Origin: Saprospiraceae bacterium
Lineage (GTDB): Bacteria > Bacteroidota > Bacteroidia > Chitinophagales > Saprospiraceae
Direction of reading: 5' to 3'
Length of the DNA stretch: 35,167 bases
Assembly: GCA_019634275.1 (NCBI GenBank)
Contig: JAHQVP010000251.1
Location: 1-35,167, forward strand
A program made the translations under genes and the position numbers. This document shows positions 1 to 12,434 of this stretch, in pieces. The notes under the pieces are model-generated. The model ran no database searches, had not been told where the DNA came from, and worked only from the letters and a program-made list of their open reading frames with translations. The first letter of the stretch is position 1. Each line of letters opens with the position of its first letter.

Positions 1-2227
<2,227 letters not shown>

Positions 2228-2235
<8 letters not shown>

Positions 2236-3319
2236 GAAAAAAGCCATCCTCCGTGCTGCAGCCGAGGAAACCTTTGCTCAGGAACTCAAGAGCATCAAAG
2301 CCGAAGATAAGGGCGAGAAGCCCAGCAATTGGGAGCTTTCTCCCCAGGGTGTATTGCTCTACATTATGGGTGGAAAGACAAAGAAAGGAAAACCCATTAC
2401 CCCAAAGTATTTTGGACAACGACGTTTGGTGGAGCTGTCTATCGCCACCCTGCTGACCGACCGAGCACTCTTGCTCATTGGCATACCCGGCACTGCCAAG
2501 ACCTGGCTTTCGGAGCACCTGGCAGCAGCTATATCTGGGAATTCTAGACTGCTGGTACAAGGAACTTCAGGGGCTGGCGAGGACACCATACGCTATGGGT
2601 GGAATTATGCCAAATTGCTGCAAGACGGCCCTTCACAAGAGGCGCTGGTCGAAAGCCCTGTGATGGCGGCGATGAAAACAGGTAAGCTGGTACGTATCGA
2701 GGAGCTCACCAGGATACCATCAGATATTCAAGATGGGTTAATCACCATTCTATCAGAAAAACAACTTCCGATAGCCGAACTTAACACCGCTGTGCGAGCA
2801 GTAGAAGGCTTTAATGTCATTGCCACTGCCAATGACAAAGACCGGGGTGTGCATGAGCTTTCATCCGCCTTGCGCCGTCGGTTTAACACAGTCCGCTTAC
2901 CATTGCCGGCCACGCTTGACGAAGAAGTGGAAATTGTGCACTATCGAATCAAACAAACTCAGAAAGCGACAGACCTAAAAGCCATAAAAGAGGAAGACAT
3001 CCGACAACTAATCACCGTTTTTAGAGAGCTCCGTAATGGGCATACCTTAGAAAAGGATCAAAAACTCAAAGTACCCACATCCACCTTGAGTACGGCCGAA
3101 GCGATTTCGGCAATAAACAATTGCATCAGCCTGCAAGTCCATTTTGGCCAGGATAAAGGAGCGCAAGACATGTTGGCCGAAAGCATCGTCTCCAGCGTAA
3201 TCAAAGAAGATGCCCATGACCGCTTGGTATTGCAGGAGTATTTGGAAGCGGTAATGAAGATGCGTAAGGACTGGAAAGGCCTTTACCATGCATGCAAGTC
3301 TATCATCGATCGTGGGTAA
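2228..3319 (+). CDS. MoxR-family AAA+ ATPase (YehL-like)
   Basis: Walker A LLIGIPGTAKTWLSEHL; Walker B-like KLVRIEELTRIPSDIQDGLITILSEK; sensor 1 FNVIATANDKDRGVHELSSALRRRF. Start overlaps the previous stop (ATGAGTAA). Confidence 0.9.
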
Positions 3320-5574
3320 GCAATCTGAGTAAAACCTCTGTGAAGACGGCAAATCAGGAAGTACGCTTGTTTGGAATTCGACATCATGGTGCCGGATCTG
3401 CCCGGAATCTCATGGCTGCCCTTGATTTTTTTGATCCTCAGGCAATCCTGATTGAAGGCCCACATGATTGTCAGCATTTGATTCAACACGTGGCCGGTCA
3501 AAATCTAAGCCCGCCAGTGGCCATGATGGTGTACAGCAATTCCGATCATGCCAAATATGCGTATTACCCCTTTACCTCATTCTCACCAGAATGGCACGCC
3601 ATGCACTGGGGGAATGAACGAAAGAAGATCATTCGATTTATCGATCTGCCGCATGGGCGTATGTTGTCTCTAAGAGAAAAGAAAGTCAAAGAGAATAACG
3701 GTACGGGGCTGGTTGCAGACCCATTTCAGTACCTGGCCGAAATAGCTGGTTATACCGATGCAGAAGCCTGGTGGGACGACTACATTGAGCAGCAACATGA
3801 CCCTCATACGGTCTTCGAAGTCGTGAGCGATCTCATGGTCCAGCTTCGCAAGTCATCCACATTCGAGCATCAGACCAACCATATTCGGGAGGCACATATG
3901 CGGAGCGAATTGCGAAAAGCACTTAAGGAGGGCCATGAACGCGTGGCCGTTGTGTGCGGGGCCTGGCATGTTCCAGCGCTCAAGCATTTGGCCAATTATT
4001 CCTCAACCAAGGATGATAAACAGTGGAAATCCAGTCGAATGGAAAGAACTTCGGCCTCATGGGTTCCCTGGTCGTACGGACGCATTGCCAAACATTCGGG
4101 CTACGGCGCAGGGGTAGTTTCTCCATTCTGGTACGAAGCGCTGTTCGAAGACCCAGACAAGGCAGTGGCCAGATGGATGAGCAGAGCGGCCAAAGAGACA
4201 CGTCATTTGGGTTGGCAAAGCTCATCTGCAGATGCCATCGAAGCCGGACGATTGGTGCACGCACTCACGGCCATTCGAAAAAAGAACCGTCCCGGCATTT
4301 CCGAACTATTTGACGCCATGGCCACCGTCTTTTGTCATGGGGACGATGAGCTGCTAGAGAGATTACGAAAACGTCTCTTGGAAGGGGAAAAAGTAGGATC
4401 GGTAGACCCCAGTGTTTCGATGGTACCATTGCAGCGTGATATTGAAAAACAGATCAAGGCATGTCGTCTTAGCAAAGCCTGGGAATCTTCCCATCCAGTG
4501 GATCGGCAACTTGACATACGAAAAGCGAGCCACCTGCGAATCAGTCAATTGCTGCATCGGCTGACACTATTGGGCATACCTTGGGGGGTCGAGATGCCAC
4601 TGGAACACCACTCGTATGGTCAGTTTCATGAAGCCTGGTCCCTTAAGTGGTTTCCTGATTTTCAAATACAAATTATTGAAGCCAGCCTGTACGGCAACAC
4701 CATTGAAGAAGCCAGCTTTGGTTTCGTCACGCATCATTTGGAGCAATCCAATCCACCGTTGGATCAAACGGCAGCGCTGTTGCTGCGCGTTTTGAAAGCG
4801 GATCTTCGCAAACTCATTATGCCCCTTTGTGAATCGCTTTCTCGACACCTGGCTACGCAGCAAGATGTTCAGCTTTTGTTAGCCTTAGCACCCATGTTGG
4901 TCAATGCCACTCGCTACGGCACCACAAGGAAGATGGATACTGCCGGCATCAGAGAAGTACTCGCTCAGCTAATGCCCAGGATAACATTCGCTCTGCCCGG
5001 CGAAGTCAAAAATATCAGCGATGAGGTGGCGCAATCACTATATCCGGACATGGCCAAACTGGATGAGGCGCTGAAACGAGGAGGTGATCCCATTTTCAAT
5101 GATGGGTGGGTCCAGGCGATGTTGACCATCATGGAGTCCAATGAGGTCCACGGTCTGATGAAGGGCGCCATTCTGCGGTCCCTTTTTGATCGGAGAGAAT
5201 ACTCCCATGCGTTAACTGCTAGTTCCCTTCAATACGAACTGAGTCGAAAGGGTGATCCCATGTACGCATTGCAATTTATCGAGAGCTTTTTGAAGGATGG
5301 AGGAAGCATCCTAATTCATCATGGCCCTTTACGAAAAGCTCTGGACTCCTGGGTGACGTCGCTCACAGAAGACTACTTTATGGACTACCTGGTTTTGCTG
5401 CGGCGTACTTTTAGCCACCTCTCCCAAAGCGAAAAAGAAAACCTCTTTTTACTGCTAAATCGTGCAGAAATTAGGCAAGAAGAAGCACCAGCAGAAGCAC
5501 TGGCAACCGAACGAAAGCAGCTTCTCCAAGGTGCCCTTGTACGCCTCTTAGGGGAAATTGATGAAATGAAATGA
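3292..5574 (+). CDS. DUF5682 family protein with TraB/TIKI/EreA-like motifs
   Basis: 760 aa; N-terminal VRLFGIRHHGAGSARNLMAALDFFDPQAILIEGPHDCQHLI and internal RVAVVCGAWHVPALKHL. Overlaps the MoxR gene by 28 nt; an alternative GTG start exists at 3340. Confidence 0.8.
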   Translation: MQVYHRSWVSNLSKTSVKTANQEVRLFGIRHHGAGSARNLMAALDFFDPQAILIEGPHDCQHLIQHVAGQNLSPPVAMMVYSNSDHAKYAYYPFTSFSPEWHAMHWGNERKKIIRFIDLPHGRMLSLREKKVKENNGTGLVADPFQYLAEIAGYTDAEAWWDDYIEQQHDPHTVFEVVSDLMVQLRKSSTFEHQTNHIREAHMRSELRKALKEGHERVAVVCGAWHVPALKHLANYSSTKDDKQWKSSRMERTSASWVPWSYGRIAKHSGYGAGVVSPFWYEALFEDPDKAVARWMSRAAKETRHLGWQSSSADAIEAGRLVHALTAIRKKNRPGISELFDAMATVFCHGDDELLERLRKRLLEGEKVGSVDPSVSMVPLQRDIEKQIKACRLSKAWESSHPVDRQLDIRKASHLRISQLLHRLTLLGIPWGVEMPLEHHSYGQFHEAWSLKWFPDFQIQIIEASLYGNTIEEASFGFVTHHLEQSNPPLDQTAALLLRVLKADLRKLIMPLCESLSRHLATQQDVQLLLALAPMLVNATRYGTTRKMDTAGIREVLAQLMPRITFALPGEVKNISDEVAQSLYPDMAKLDEALKRGGDPIFNDGWVQAMLTIMESNEVHGLMKGAILRSLFDRREYSHALTASSLQYELSRKGDPMYALQFIESFLKDGGSILIHHGPLRKALDSWVTSLTEDYFMDYLVLLRRTFSHLSQSEKENLFLLLNRAEIRQEEAPAEALATERKQLLQGALVRLLGEIDEMK

Positions 5575-5623
5575 AGCGGCATAATCATGCAGATACCGCG
5601 TCCCAACTTAGACAGCTGACAAA

Positions 5624-6385
5624 CTACTCTTCTTCCTCTCCTTTGGCACTTAACCAAAACTCATTTGCGCCTTCTCCTTGAATCAATGCAACAGACTGCT
5701 GATTCAACATTTCGAGAAGTGCCAAGAACGTGATGATGGCATGGATGCGATTGTCCAACCCGGCAAAGACCTCTTCAAAGGACACTTTCTCGCGCGGTGC
5801 AATCTTGCTCGCCAGGTAGGCTTGTTGCTCCTGGATGGTGTAGCTAAAGTTGATGACACGGTGCGTGACCGTCTGCCGATTTTCATACTGATCCATGACA
5901 CGCTCAAACGCTTTCAGGATCTTAAAGAGCGTCAGGGATTCTAATTCTACATCAACCAATGCTATGTCAGCGATCTGCCGAATCTCTTTGCGCACCATCC
6001 CCCGTTCATGACGACTGGAGCGGTCTTGCTCTCGAGTGCGAAATTCCTCCAACGTCTCCTTGTACTGCTTGTACTCCATGAGCTTCTGCACCAGCTCCTC
6101 CCGTGGATCGATCTCATTTCCTTGCTCATCAACCTGTTTGCGTGGAAGCATCATCTTCGTCTTTATGCGCATCAGCGTAGCCGCAACGACAATGAATTCA
6201 CTTGCTAGATCAATGTTCAAGGCATCCATCTGTCGGACGTATGCCAGGAAGTCATCGGTGATCTTGGCGATCGGTATGTTGTTGATGTCGAGCTCGTCAC
6301 GTTGGATAAAAAAGAGCAGAAGGTCAAAGGGACCTTCAAACTGCGGGAGTTTGATCGTGTAAGAGTTGTAGTTTCGCTCACTCAT
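5624..6385 (-). CDS. scpA: Segregation and condensation protein A
   Basis: YTIKLPQFEGPFDLLLFFIQRDELDINNIPIAKITDDFLAYVRQMDALNIDLASEFIVVAATLMRIKTKMMLPR is a classic ScpA N-terminus. Confidence 0.95.
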   Translation of the reverse strand: MSERNYNSYTIKLPQFEGPFDLLLFFIQRDELDINNIPIAKITDDFLAYVRQMDALNIDLASEFIVVAATLMRIKTKMMLPRKQVDEQGNEIDPREELVQKLMEYKQYKETLEEFRTREQDRSSRHERGMVRKEIRQIADIALVDVELESLTLFKILKAFERVMDQYENRQTVTHRVINFSYTIQEQQAYLASKIAPREKVSFEEVFAGLDNRIHAIITFLALLEMLNQQSVALIQGEGANEFWLSAKGEEEE

Positions 6386-6393
6386 CGGTCTGC

Positions 6394-6401
6394 CAAAGGT
6401 A
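6394..6401 (-). promoter_or_regulatory. -7 promoter element TACCTTTG for scpA
   Basis: CAAAGGTA on the plus strand, only 8 nt upstream of the scpA ATG; matches TAnnTTTG. No -33 TTG at the consensus spacing. Confidence 0.5.
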
Positions 6402-6463
6402 GCGTATTTTTAATGTGGTTAGTAAGGCCTTGAGGCTTGCTACAACGAATCCAAACACAGCAA

Positions 6464-7180
6464 ATGAAGAAGGATGCCGGCACATTGTTTCTCCTGCCCA
6501 ATACACTTGGGAGCAAAGATCTGACTTCCATCCCTCCAGCGGCCTCCAAAGCAGCAGCACGCTGCACGGTATTTGTCGTCGAATCGCTCAAGATGGGGAG
6601 AAGATTGCTCAGTGCACTCCTGCCCGATTTGGACCTTGATCAAATCGAGTTTTACGAGTTAAACAAGCGAACGGACATCTACCAATTGGAAGAGATGACC
6701 ACCCCACTTCTTTCCGGAAAAGATGTTGGACTGGTCTCGGATGCCGGTCTGCCAGCAGTGGCAGATCCCGGTGGTAAACTGGTCGCACTTGCCCATCAAA
6801 AGGGCATTCCGGTCAAACCCATCAGTGGCCCCAACTCCTTGATGCTCGCCCTCATGGCATCTGGATTTAATGGGCAACAGTTTACGTTTCATGGCTACTT
6901 ACCTCAAAAGGCAGATGCTCGACGGACGCAAATACTCGCCATGGAGCGGAAGTCCAGCCACGCTACGCAAATCTTTATGGAAACTCCTTATCGCAATCAG
7001 ATCCTACTGGACGCTCTGATGACGACGCTGAGATCGGACACTCTGCTGTGCGTCGCATGCGACTTGACCCTCCCTTCTGAAAATATATTAACGCAATCCA
7101 TTCGCTCCTGGAAAAATAACCCCATGCCAGCACTTGACAAAAGACCATGCGTGTACTTGTTGGGGCGGACACAGCAGTGA
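6464..7180 (+). CDS. SAM-dependent methyltransferase, tetrapyrrole methylase/RsmI-like
   Basis: GTLFLLPNTLG..., LLSGKDVGLVSDAGLPAVADPGGKLVALAHQKGIPVKPISGPNSLMLALMASGFNGQQFTFHGYLP; ATG at 6464 preferred over the TTG at 6437. Confidence 0.87.
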   Translation: MKKDAGTLFLLPNTLGSKDLTSIPPAASKAAARCTVFVVESLKMGRRLLSALLPDLDLDQIEFYELNKRTDIYQLEEMTTPLLSGKDVGLVSDAGLPAVADPGGKLVALAHQKGIPVKPISGPNSLMLALMASGFNGQQFTFHGYLPQKADARRTQILAMERKSSHATQIFMETPYRNQILLDALMTTLRSDTLLCVACDLTLPSENILTQSIRSWKNNPMPALDKRPCVYLLGRTQQ

Positions 7181-7214
7181 CCTTTTTTTAACTTCCTGTC
7201 CAAAAACCAAATCT

Positions 7215-8750
7215 ATGCTCAATCTGGCAACCATTCTAGAGGATAGCGCTCAGCGATATCCGACCCAACCAGCATTTATCTATGGCGACAACGTAATGTC
7301 CTACGAACAAACCAATGCCCTGGCCAATCAAGTAGCCGGGGGCTTGAGCTCGCGGGGCATTCGTAAAGGAGACCGAGTGGCCCTCAGCTGTCTTAATCTG
7401 CCGTATTTTCCAGCTGTCTATTTTGGCATCTTAAAGGCCGGAGCCGTTTGTGTTCCACTTAGTGTGTTGCTCAAAAGGGATGAGATCCAGTACCATATAG
7501 AAGACAGTGGTGCAAAAGCCTATGTCTGTTTTGAAGGAACAGCGCAGTTGGCGATGGGCGTCGAAGGTCTTGCTGCCTTCGAAGCTACTCCCTCATGCGA
7601 GCACCTCATCATGATTACAGCCTCCCCCGATGGCGAAGTAGCCAGTGGTGCTACCTCTTTTGGATCACTGATCGCAGATCAGCCGGCAGCGTTCAAGACC
7701 GTGTCCACGTCGTCCGAAGATGATGCCGTCATCATCTATACGTCCGGAACAACCGGACGTCCTAAAGGAGCTACACTCTCGCATTCCAATCTCATGTTAA
7801 ACGCCATCGTATCGGCCGATCTGACCGGACTCTCGCATCAGGATACGCAATTGATTGTACTGCCCCTTTTTCACATTTTTGCCATGACCGTCCTAATGAA
7901 TGCCGGTGTCTACAGAGGCAGTGCTAATGTTTTATTGGCACGCTTCGAAGTTCCAGCGGTGCTCGATCTGATTGAGCGACATGGCGTCACCATTTTTGCA
8001 GGTGTTCCGACCATGTATTGGGCACTGCTCAATCAAGGCAGCGACATTGAGCAAGCCAAAACCTTGCGTGTTTGCATATCGGGCGGTGCTTCTTTGCCTA
8101 TTGCAGTGCTGCACGGTTTTGAAGAGAAATTTGATGTTCCCATCATGGAGGGGTACGGAATGTCAGAAGGGTCTCCTGTAGTCACCTTTAATCACCTTGA
8201 TCAAGAGCGTAAGCCAGGTTCTGTGGGCACTCCGGTATGGGGCGTTCAGGTCAAGGTTGTAGACGAATCTGGAAAAGAGGTTCCCATAGGGGAAAAAGGG
8301 GAACTGGTGTACAAAGGGCACAATGTCATGAAGGGCTACTATCATAAACCAGAGGCCAATGCAGAGACCATACGTGATGGCTGGTTGCATTCTGGAGACG
8401 TAGCCACCAAGGATGAGGATGGGTATTTCTACATTGTTGATCGGACGAAAGAAATGATCATACGAGGCGGACTTAATGTATATCCACGAGAAGTGGAGGA
8501 AGTGTTAATTCAGCACGAAGCAGTATCGCTGGTAGCCGTGATCGGAATCCCAGATGAGCAGTTTGGGGAGGAAATCATGGCCTGTGTGGTGACGAAAGAG
8601 GATGCCAGCATTTCGGAATCAGATTTGATTGCCTGGACTCGAGAGCGCATTGCTGCCTATAAATATCCGCGATCCATCAAGTTTATGGATGCCTTACCCA
8701 TGTCAGCAACCGGCAAGATCTTGAAAAAGGAAATCAAAAAGATGGTATAG
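7215..8750 (+). CDS. Long-chain acyl-CoA synthetase/AMP-dependent ligase
   Basis: AMP-binding motifs VIIYTSGTTGRPKGATLSHSN, EGYGMSEGSPVVTFN, GWLHSGDVATKDEDGYFYIVDRTKEMIIRGGLNVYPREVEE, SATGKILKKEI. ATG at 7215 in frame with the longer ORF at 7134. Confidence 0.95.
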   Translation: MLNLATILEDSAQRYPTQPAFIYGDNVMSYEQTNALANQVAGGLSSRGIRKGDRVALSCLNLPYFPAVYFGILKAGAVCVPLSVLLKRDEIQYHIEDSGAKAYVCFEGTAQLAMGVEGLAAFEATPSCEHLIMITASPDGEVASGATSFGSLIADQPAAFKTVSTSSEDDAVIIYTSGTTGRPKGATLSHSNLMLNAIVSADLTGLSHQDTQLIVLPLFHIFAMTVLMNAGVYRGSANVLLARFEVPAVLDLIERHGVTIFAGVPTMYWALLNQGSDIEQAKTLRVCISGGASLPIAVLHGFEEKFDVPIMEGYGMSEGSPVVTFNHLDQERKPGSVGTPVWGVQVKVVDESGKEVPIGEKGELVYKGHNVMKGYYHKPEANAETIRDGWLHSGDVATKDEDGYFYIVDRTKEMIIRGGLNVYPREVEEVLIQHEAVSLVAVIGIPDEQFGEEIMACVVTKEDASISESDLIAWTRERIAAYKYPRSIKFMDALPMSATGKILKKEIKKMV

Positions 8751-8841
8751 CGACAGCTACGCCTTGCACACCACGATCATTCAAGAGAGCATACGTTCTT
8801 AAGATTACCGGATACCCACTATCTTGCGCCTCCTTAAGAAT

Positions 8842-9309
8842 ATGAGTACAGAAACGGAGGCCAGCGATCTAACACCCAAAGGAGATCAGGTAGGGTCAGC
8901 GCCCTACTACTTATACCAGAGAAAGAAACACGGGCTTTGGATATCGCTCAACATGGGTATTCTATATGCGATACTAATCGCTATAGGGATATGGAGTCAA
9001 GAGTATGTGCTACTAGGCATGACCGTTGTGATCTCCTTAGGTCTTATTTATGATCAATTAACCAATCCTCAATTTTTAGAAATTGATGTGGACCATATAC
9101 GCTATCGCTTGCCGCGGAAGTCGGAAGGGATTATTGATCGCTCATCAATCAGTAAGATCGTGTTGTCTCCCGAACAAATACGAATAGACGCAGGCGCCGA
9201 GGAACCAACTTTGATTGAAATAAACGCACTCCTTTCGCCAAAAAAGAGGAAAGAACTAAGAACCTTCCTGCTTACCTACTTTGAGAATGTAGAAGAAGTG
9301 GAACGATAG
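8842..9309 (+). CDS. Hypothetical membrane protein with two predicted TM segments and a PH-like soluble tail
   Basis: MSTETEASDLTPKGDQ...HGLWISLNMGILYAILIAIGIWSQEYVLLGMTVVISLGLIYD followed by a beta-rich tail; ATG at 8842 preferred over the TTG at 8824. Confidence 0.7.
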   Translation: MSTETEASDLTPKGDQVGSAPYYLYQRKKHGLWISLNMGILYAILIAIGIWSQEYVLLGMTVVISLGLIYDQLTNPQFLEIDVDHIRYRLPRKSEGIIDRSSISKIVLSPEQIRIDAGAEEPTLIEINALLSPKKRKELRTFLLTYFENVEEVER

Positions 9310-9325
9310 TCAAATCACTACCATA

Positions 9326-12300
9326 CTATCTGCGATACAACTTATCAACCTCTCGTTTGGATGGATAGGGTGCTCTGGTAAGAGGTCGAGGAGACACGTT
9401 TGACCCGTCGCGCAATCCCGTCTTATGGCGCACATCCGAATATCTTGGATCATCAATCATGGGCAGCCGCTCCATCTTCTCTATCTCCAAAGATGGGAAG
9501 CCAAACTCCACGGCCACCTTAGCTTGCATCAGATAGCATCCCGGACCCTTAAATGGCCAACGCCGAAGTATATCCGGGAAATGAGTAGTATCAAAATAAG
9601 CACCCTCACAATCTACCCATGTTCCAAAATTCATATGGCCTCTATTGGTGGGCACGTCCTTGCGTGCAATCAAGTACCCCACAATGCGTATGGTTCGATC
9701 CTCCTTTTTCAAGAAATCCCCCACGACGACATCGCCTCGATATGATGTTTTTATCATGTCGAAAGGAGAACACGTCACAGGAAAACCCAGTAACTCAATT
9801 TCATCAAAGGCATCCTCAAAAGGATTTCTCTCCAAGACCGGAAACTTCCAATCTTTTGTTTTAGGAGGTCGAAACAACTTAGGAGGAACATGCTGCACCG
9901 ACTTCTTCTTACTAATGAGCATTCTCATTTCGAGGACGAGTTCGTTCTTTCCTTGTCCCAAAAACCGAAACGCCCCTACAAAAATCAACAGCTCGCAATG
10001 CTCCAGCCCAATTTGTGTACGCTCGACAAAATCATGAAGTGAATCATAGCGTCCATGTCGCAAACGTTCATCGACAATTCGTTCTGCAATTGCCAAATTA
10101 AAACCCTCGATTGAACTAAATCCTATAAAGACCTCTTTGCCCTTCAGATGCGCGAGCACCTCACTGGTATTTACACATGGCTGTCGAATAATTGCGCCAT
10201 GCATTTTGGCTTCATGCAAATAAACCTCCTTACGATAAAATCCTCCAAAATTATTAATAGCACACACCATAAATTCAAGTGGATAATGGTGCTTTAAGTA
10301 AAGTGCCAAATAAGATTCCACGGCATAACTAGCCGAATGTGATTTACAAAATGAAAACCCAGCAAAAGATTCTATTTGCCGAAATACTTCATGCGTAACC
10401 TTGGGATCGTACCCCCTCTCTTCACAATTTTTAAAAAATCGCTCTCTGACTTTTTCCAACTCCTGAGCCGATCGTGTTTTTCCAGACATGCCACGACGTA
10501 GAATATCTGCATCTGCCATATCAAGACCCGCATAATGGTGCGCAATTTTAATGACATCCTCCTGGTACACCATGACGCCATACGTCTCTCCCAAATGCTT
10601 CTCAAATATGGGGTGGAAATATTCAAAATCATCTGGATTGTTATGTCGATATTGAAACTCTCGTAACATGCCTGATTTTGCGACTCCAGGTCTGATCACA
10701 CTGGATGCTGCGACCAAAATGGGATAGTTGTTTGCACGTAAGCGTCGAAGAAGTCCGCGCATGGCCGGCGACTCTACATAAAAGCAACCTATGGTCTTAC
10801 CTCGAGAAAGCATTTCATTGCACGCAGGGTAGTCCACATAAGATGCAGTTTGATTAAAATCGATTTTATCTCCTTTGGTTTGCGCCACCAAGTCTATGGT
10901 GGATTTGATGGTCCCAAGTCCTCGCTGACTCAGAATATCAAGCTTTTCAAAGCCAATATCCTCAGCAATGTACATGTCTATCTGAGCCGTCCTAAATCCC
11001 TTTGGAGGAAAATCCATCGCCGTATAATAACTAATGGGCTTCTCGCTAATGATTACACCGCATGCATGCATGGATCGCTGATTTGGAAAACCTCGAAGCA
11101 TATCGGCATACTTATGGATTAGCGTCACTTCTCTGCTTTTTTCATGAAGGTCTCGGGGATTACGGCTCATCACATCGATTTCGCCTTTTGCAAGGCCAAA
11201 TACCTTCCCAAGTTCGCGATGAAGTGAACGATGTTTAAATGAACCTATCGTTCCACAAAATGCCGTACAATCCGGATCAAATCTTTTAAATAGATAGTCT
11301 AGAATAGCATCTCTATCTTTCCAACTCCAATCAATATCAAAGTCAGGAGGGACTTTTCGTGCAGGATTTAAAAACCGCTCAAAATATAAGTCCAGCTTCA
11401 TCGGGCAGACATTCGTAATCTTGAGAATGTATGCAACTATTGAATTAGCACCACTCCCACGACCGACATGAAAAAAACCTCTTGACATGCTATAGTGCAC
11501 AATATCCCAAGTACACAAAAAATAACCCCCAAAACCCAATTCATGAATAATGTCCAGTTCCTTTTCCACTCTAGTCCATGCGGTCTGGTCATCTTTTCGA
11601 TATCGATACGAAAATCCGTCTTCCACTAATTTTCTCAACAATTGCTTATCGCCATATCGAGTACCGGTGTAGGTTTCCTTGTTTTTTGGTTCCAAAAAAT
11701 TAAACTCGAAATTACACTGGGCCAAAATTTTATTTGCGTTATGGATCGCGGTAGGAAAAGCCTCAAAAGCAGTCACTATTTCTTGTGGCGATAGAAAACA
11801 TTCGTCTTCCTTTGCCTGAGCAGTATGAGCGAGTTTTGCCAGAAGGACATTGTTATCAATGCACCGCAAGAGTCTGTGCAGATTATACTCTCGCTTATTG
11901 CGAAAGGTTATGGTATGCAGCACAACCAACTTGTCCCGATCGCGATGATATCGTGATGCGTATACTTTAAATCGATCTTGACGCGATATTCCCACAAATT
12001 CATGCTCAGAGAGATTTTTTGGGGCCATGTCAAAAGGATATATGACAAACACATTAGAAAATTCAGGGGCGAATTTTGGGAGAGGGTCTTTTGAAATTGA
12101 ATACTGTGTCCTAAAATCATTAATCTCTCGGTACCCTTCATTGTTTCGAGCCAGTGCAATAAAGTGAAGACTATTGCCTTGTCGAAATTCCATGCCAACC
12201 ACTGGATGAATATTATGCTTTCGGCAAGCTTTGATAAAATCAAACACCCCGGTAGTAGCATTGATGTCCGTCAAAGCCATGGCTTCTATGCCAGCACGAG

Positions 12301-12376
12301 CAGCTTCCTCAACCAATTCCTCAACAGGAATGCATCCGTAGCGAAGGGAATAGTATGAATGGCAATTTAGATACAT
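9326..12376 (-). CDS. dnaE: DNA polymerase III alpha subunit, short DnaE/DnaE2-type
   Basis: PHP-like N-terminus MYLNCHSYYSLRYGCIPVEELVEEAARAGIEAMALTDINATTG; catalytic PPDFDIDW and KLDILSQRGLGTI; SFAGFSFCKSHSASYAVESYLALYLKHHYPLEFM. Confidence 0.95.
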   Translation of the reverse strand: MYLNCHSYYSLRYGCIPVEELVEEAARAGIEAMALTDINATTGVFDFIKACRKHNIHPVVGMEFRQGNSLHFIALARNNEGYREINDFRTQYSISKDPLPKFAPEFSNVFVIYPFDMAPKNLSEHEFVGISRQDRFKVYASRYHRDRDKLVVLHTITFRNKREYNLHRLLRCIDNNVLLAKLAHTAQAKEDECFLSPQEIVTAFEAFPTAIHNANKILAQCNFEFNFLEPKNKETYTGTRYGDKQLLRKLVEDGFSYRYRKDDQTAWTRVEKELDIIHELGFGGYFLCTWDIVHYSMSRGFFHVGRGSGANSIVAYILKITNVCPMKLDLYFERFLNPARKVPPDFDIDWSWKDRDAILDYLFKRFDPDCTAFCGTIGSFKHRSLHRELGKVFGLAKGEIDVMSRNPRDLHEKSREVTLIHKYADMLRGFPNQRSMHACGVIISEKPISYYTAMDFPPKGFRTAQIDMYIAEDIGFEKLDILSQRGLGTIKSTIDLVAQTKGDKIDFNQTASYVDYPACNEMLSRGKTIGCFYVESPAMRGLLRRLRANNYPILVAASSVIRPGVAKSGMLREFQYRHNNPDDFEYFHPIFEKHLGETYGVMVYQEDVIKIAHHYAGLDMADADILRRGMSGKTRSAQELEKVRERFFKNCEERGYDPKVTHEVFRQIESFAGFSFCKSHSASYAVESYLALYLKHHYPLEFMVCAINNFGGFYRKEVYLHEAKMHGAIIRQPCVNTSEVLAHLKGKEVFIGFSSIEGFNLAIAERIVDERLRHGRYDSLHDFVERTQIGLEHCELLIFVGAFRFLGQGKNELVLEMRMLISKKKSVQHVPPKLFRPPKTKDWKFPVLERNPFEDAFDEIELLGFPVTCSPFDMIKTSYRGDVVVGDFLKKEDRTIRIVGYLIARKDVPTNRGHMNFGTWVDCEGAYFDTTHFPDILRRWPFKGPGCYLMQAKVAVEFGFPSLEIEKMERLPMIDDPRYSDVRHKTGLRDGSNVSPRPLTRAPYPSKREVDKLYRR

Positions 12377-12434
12377 GGGCAGACCGAATAATCAGTAATG
12401 AACAACCAGAATTCTAAACTAGAAGGGAAAAGTC

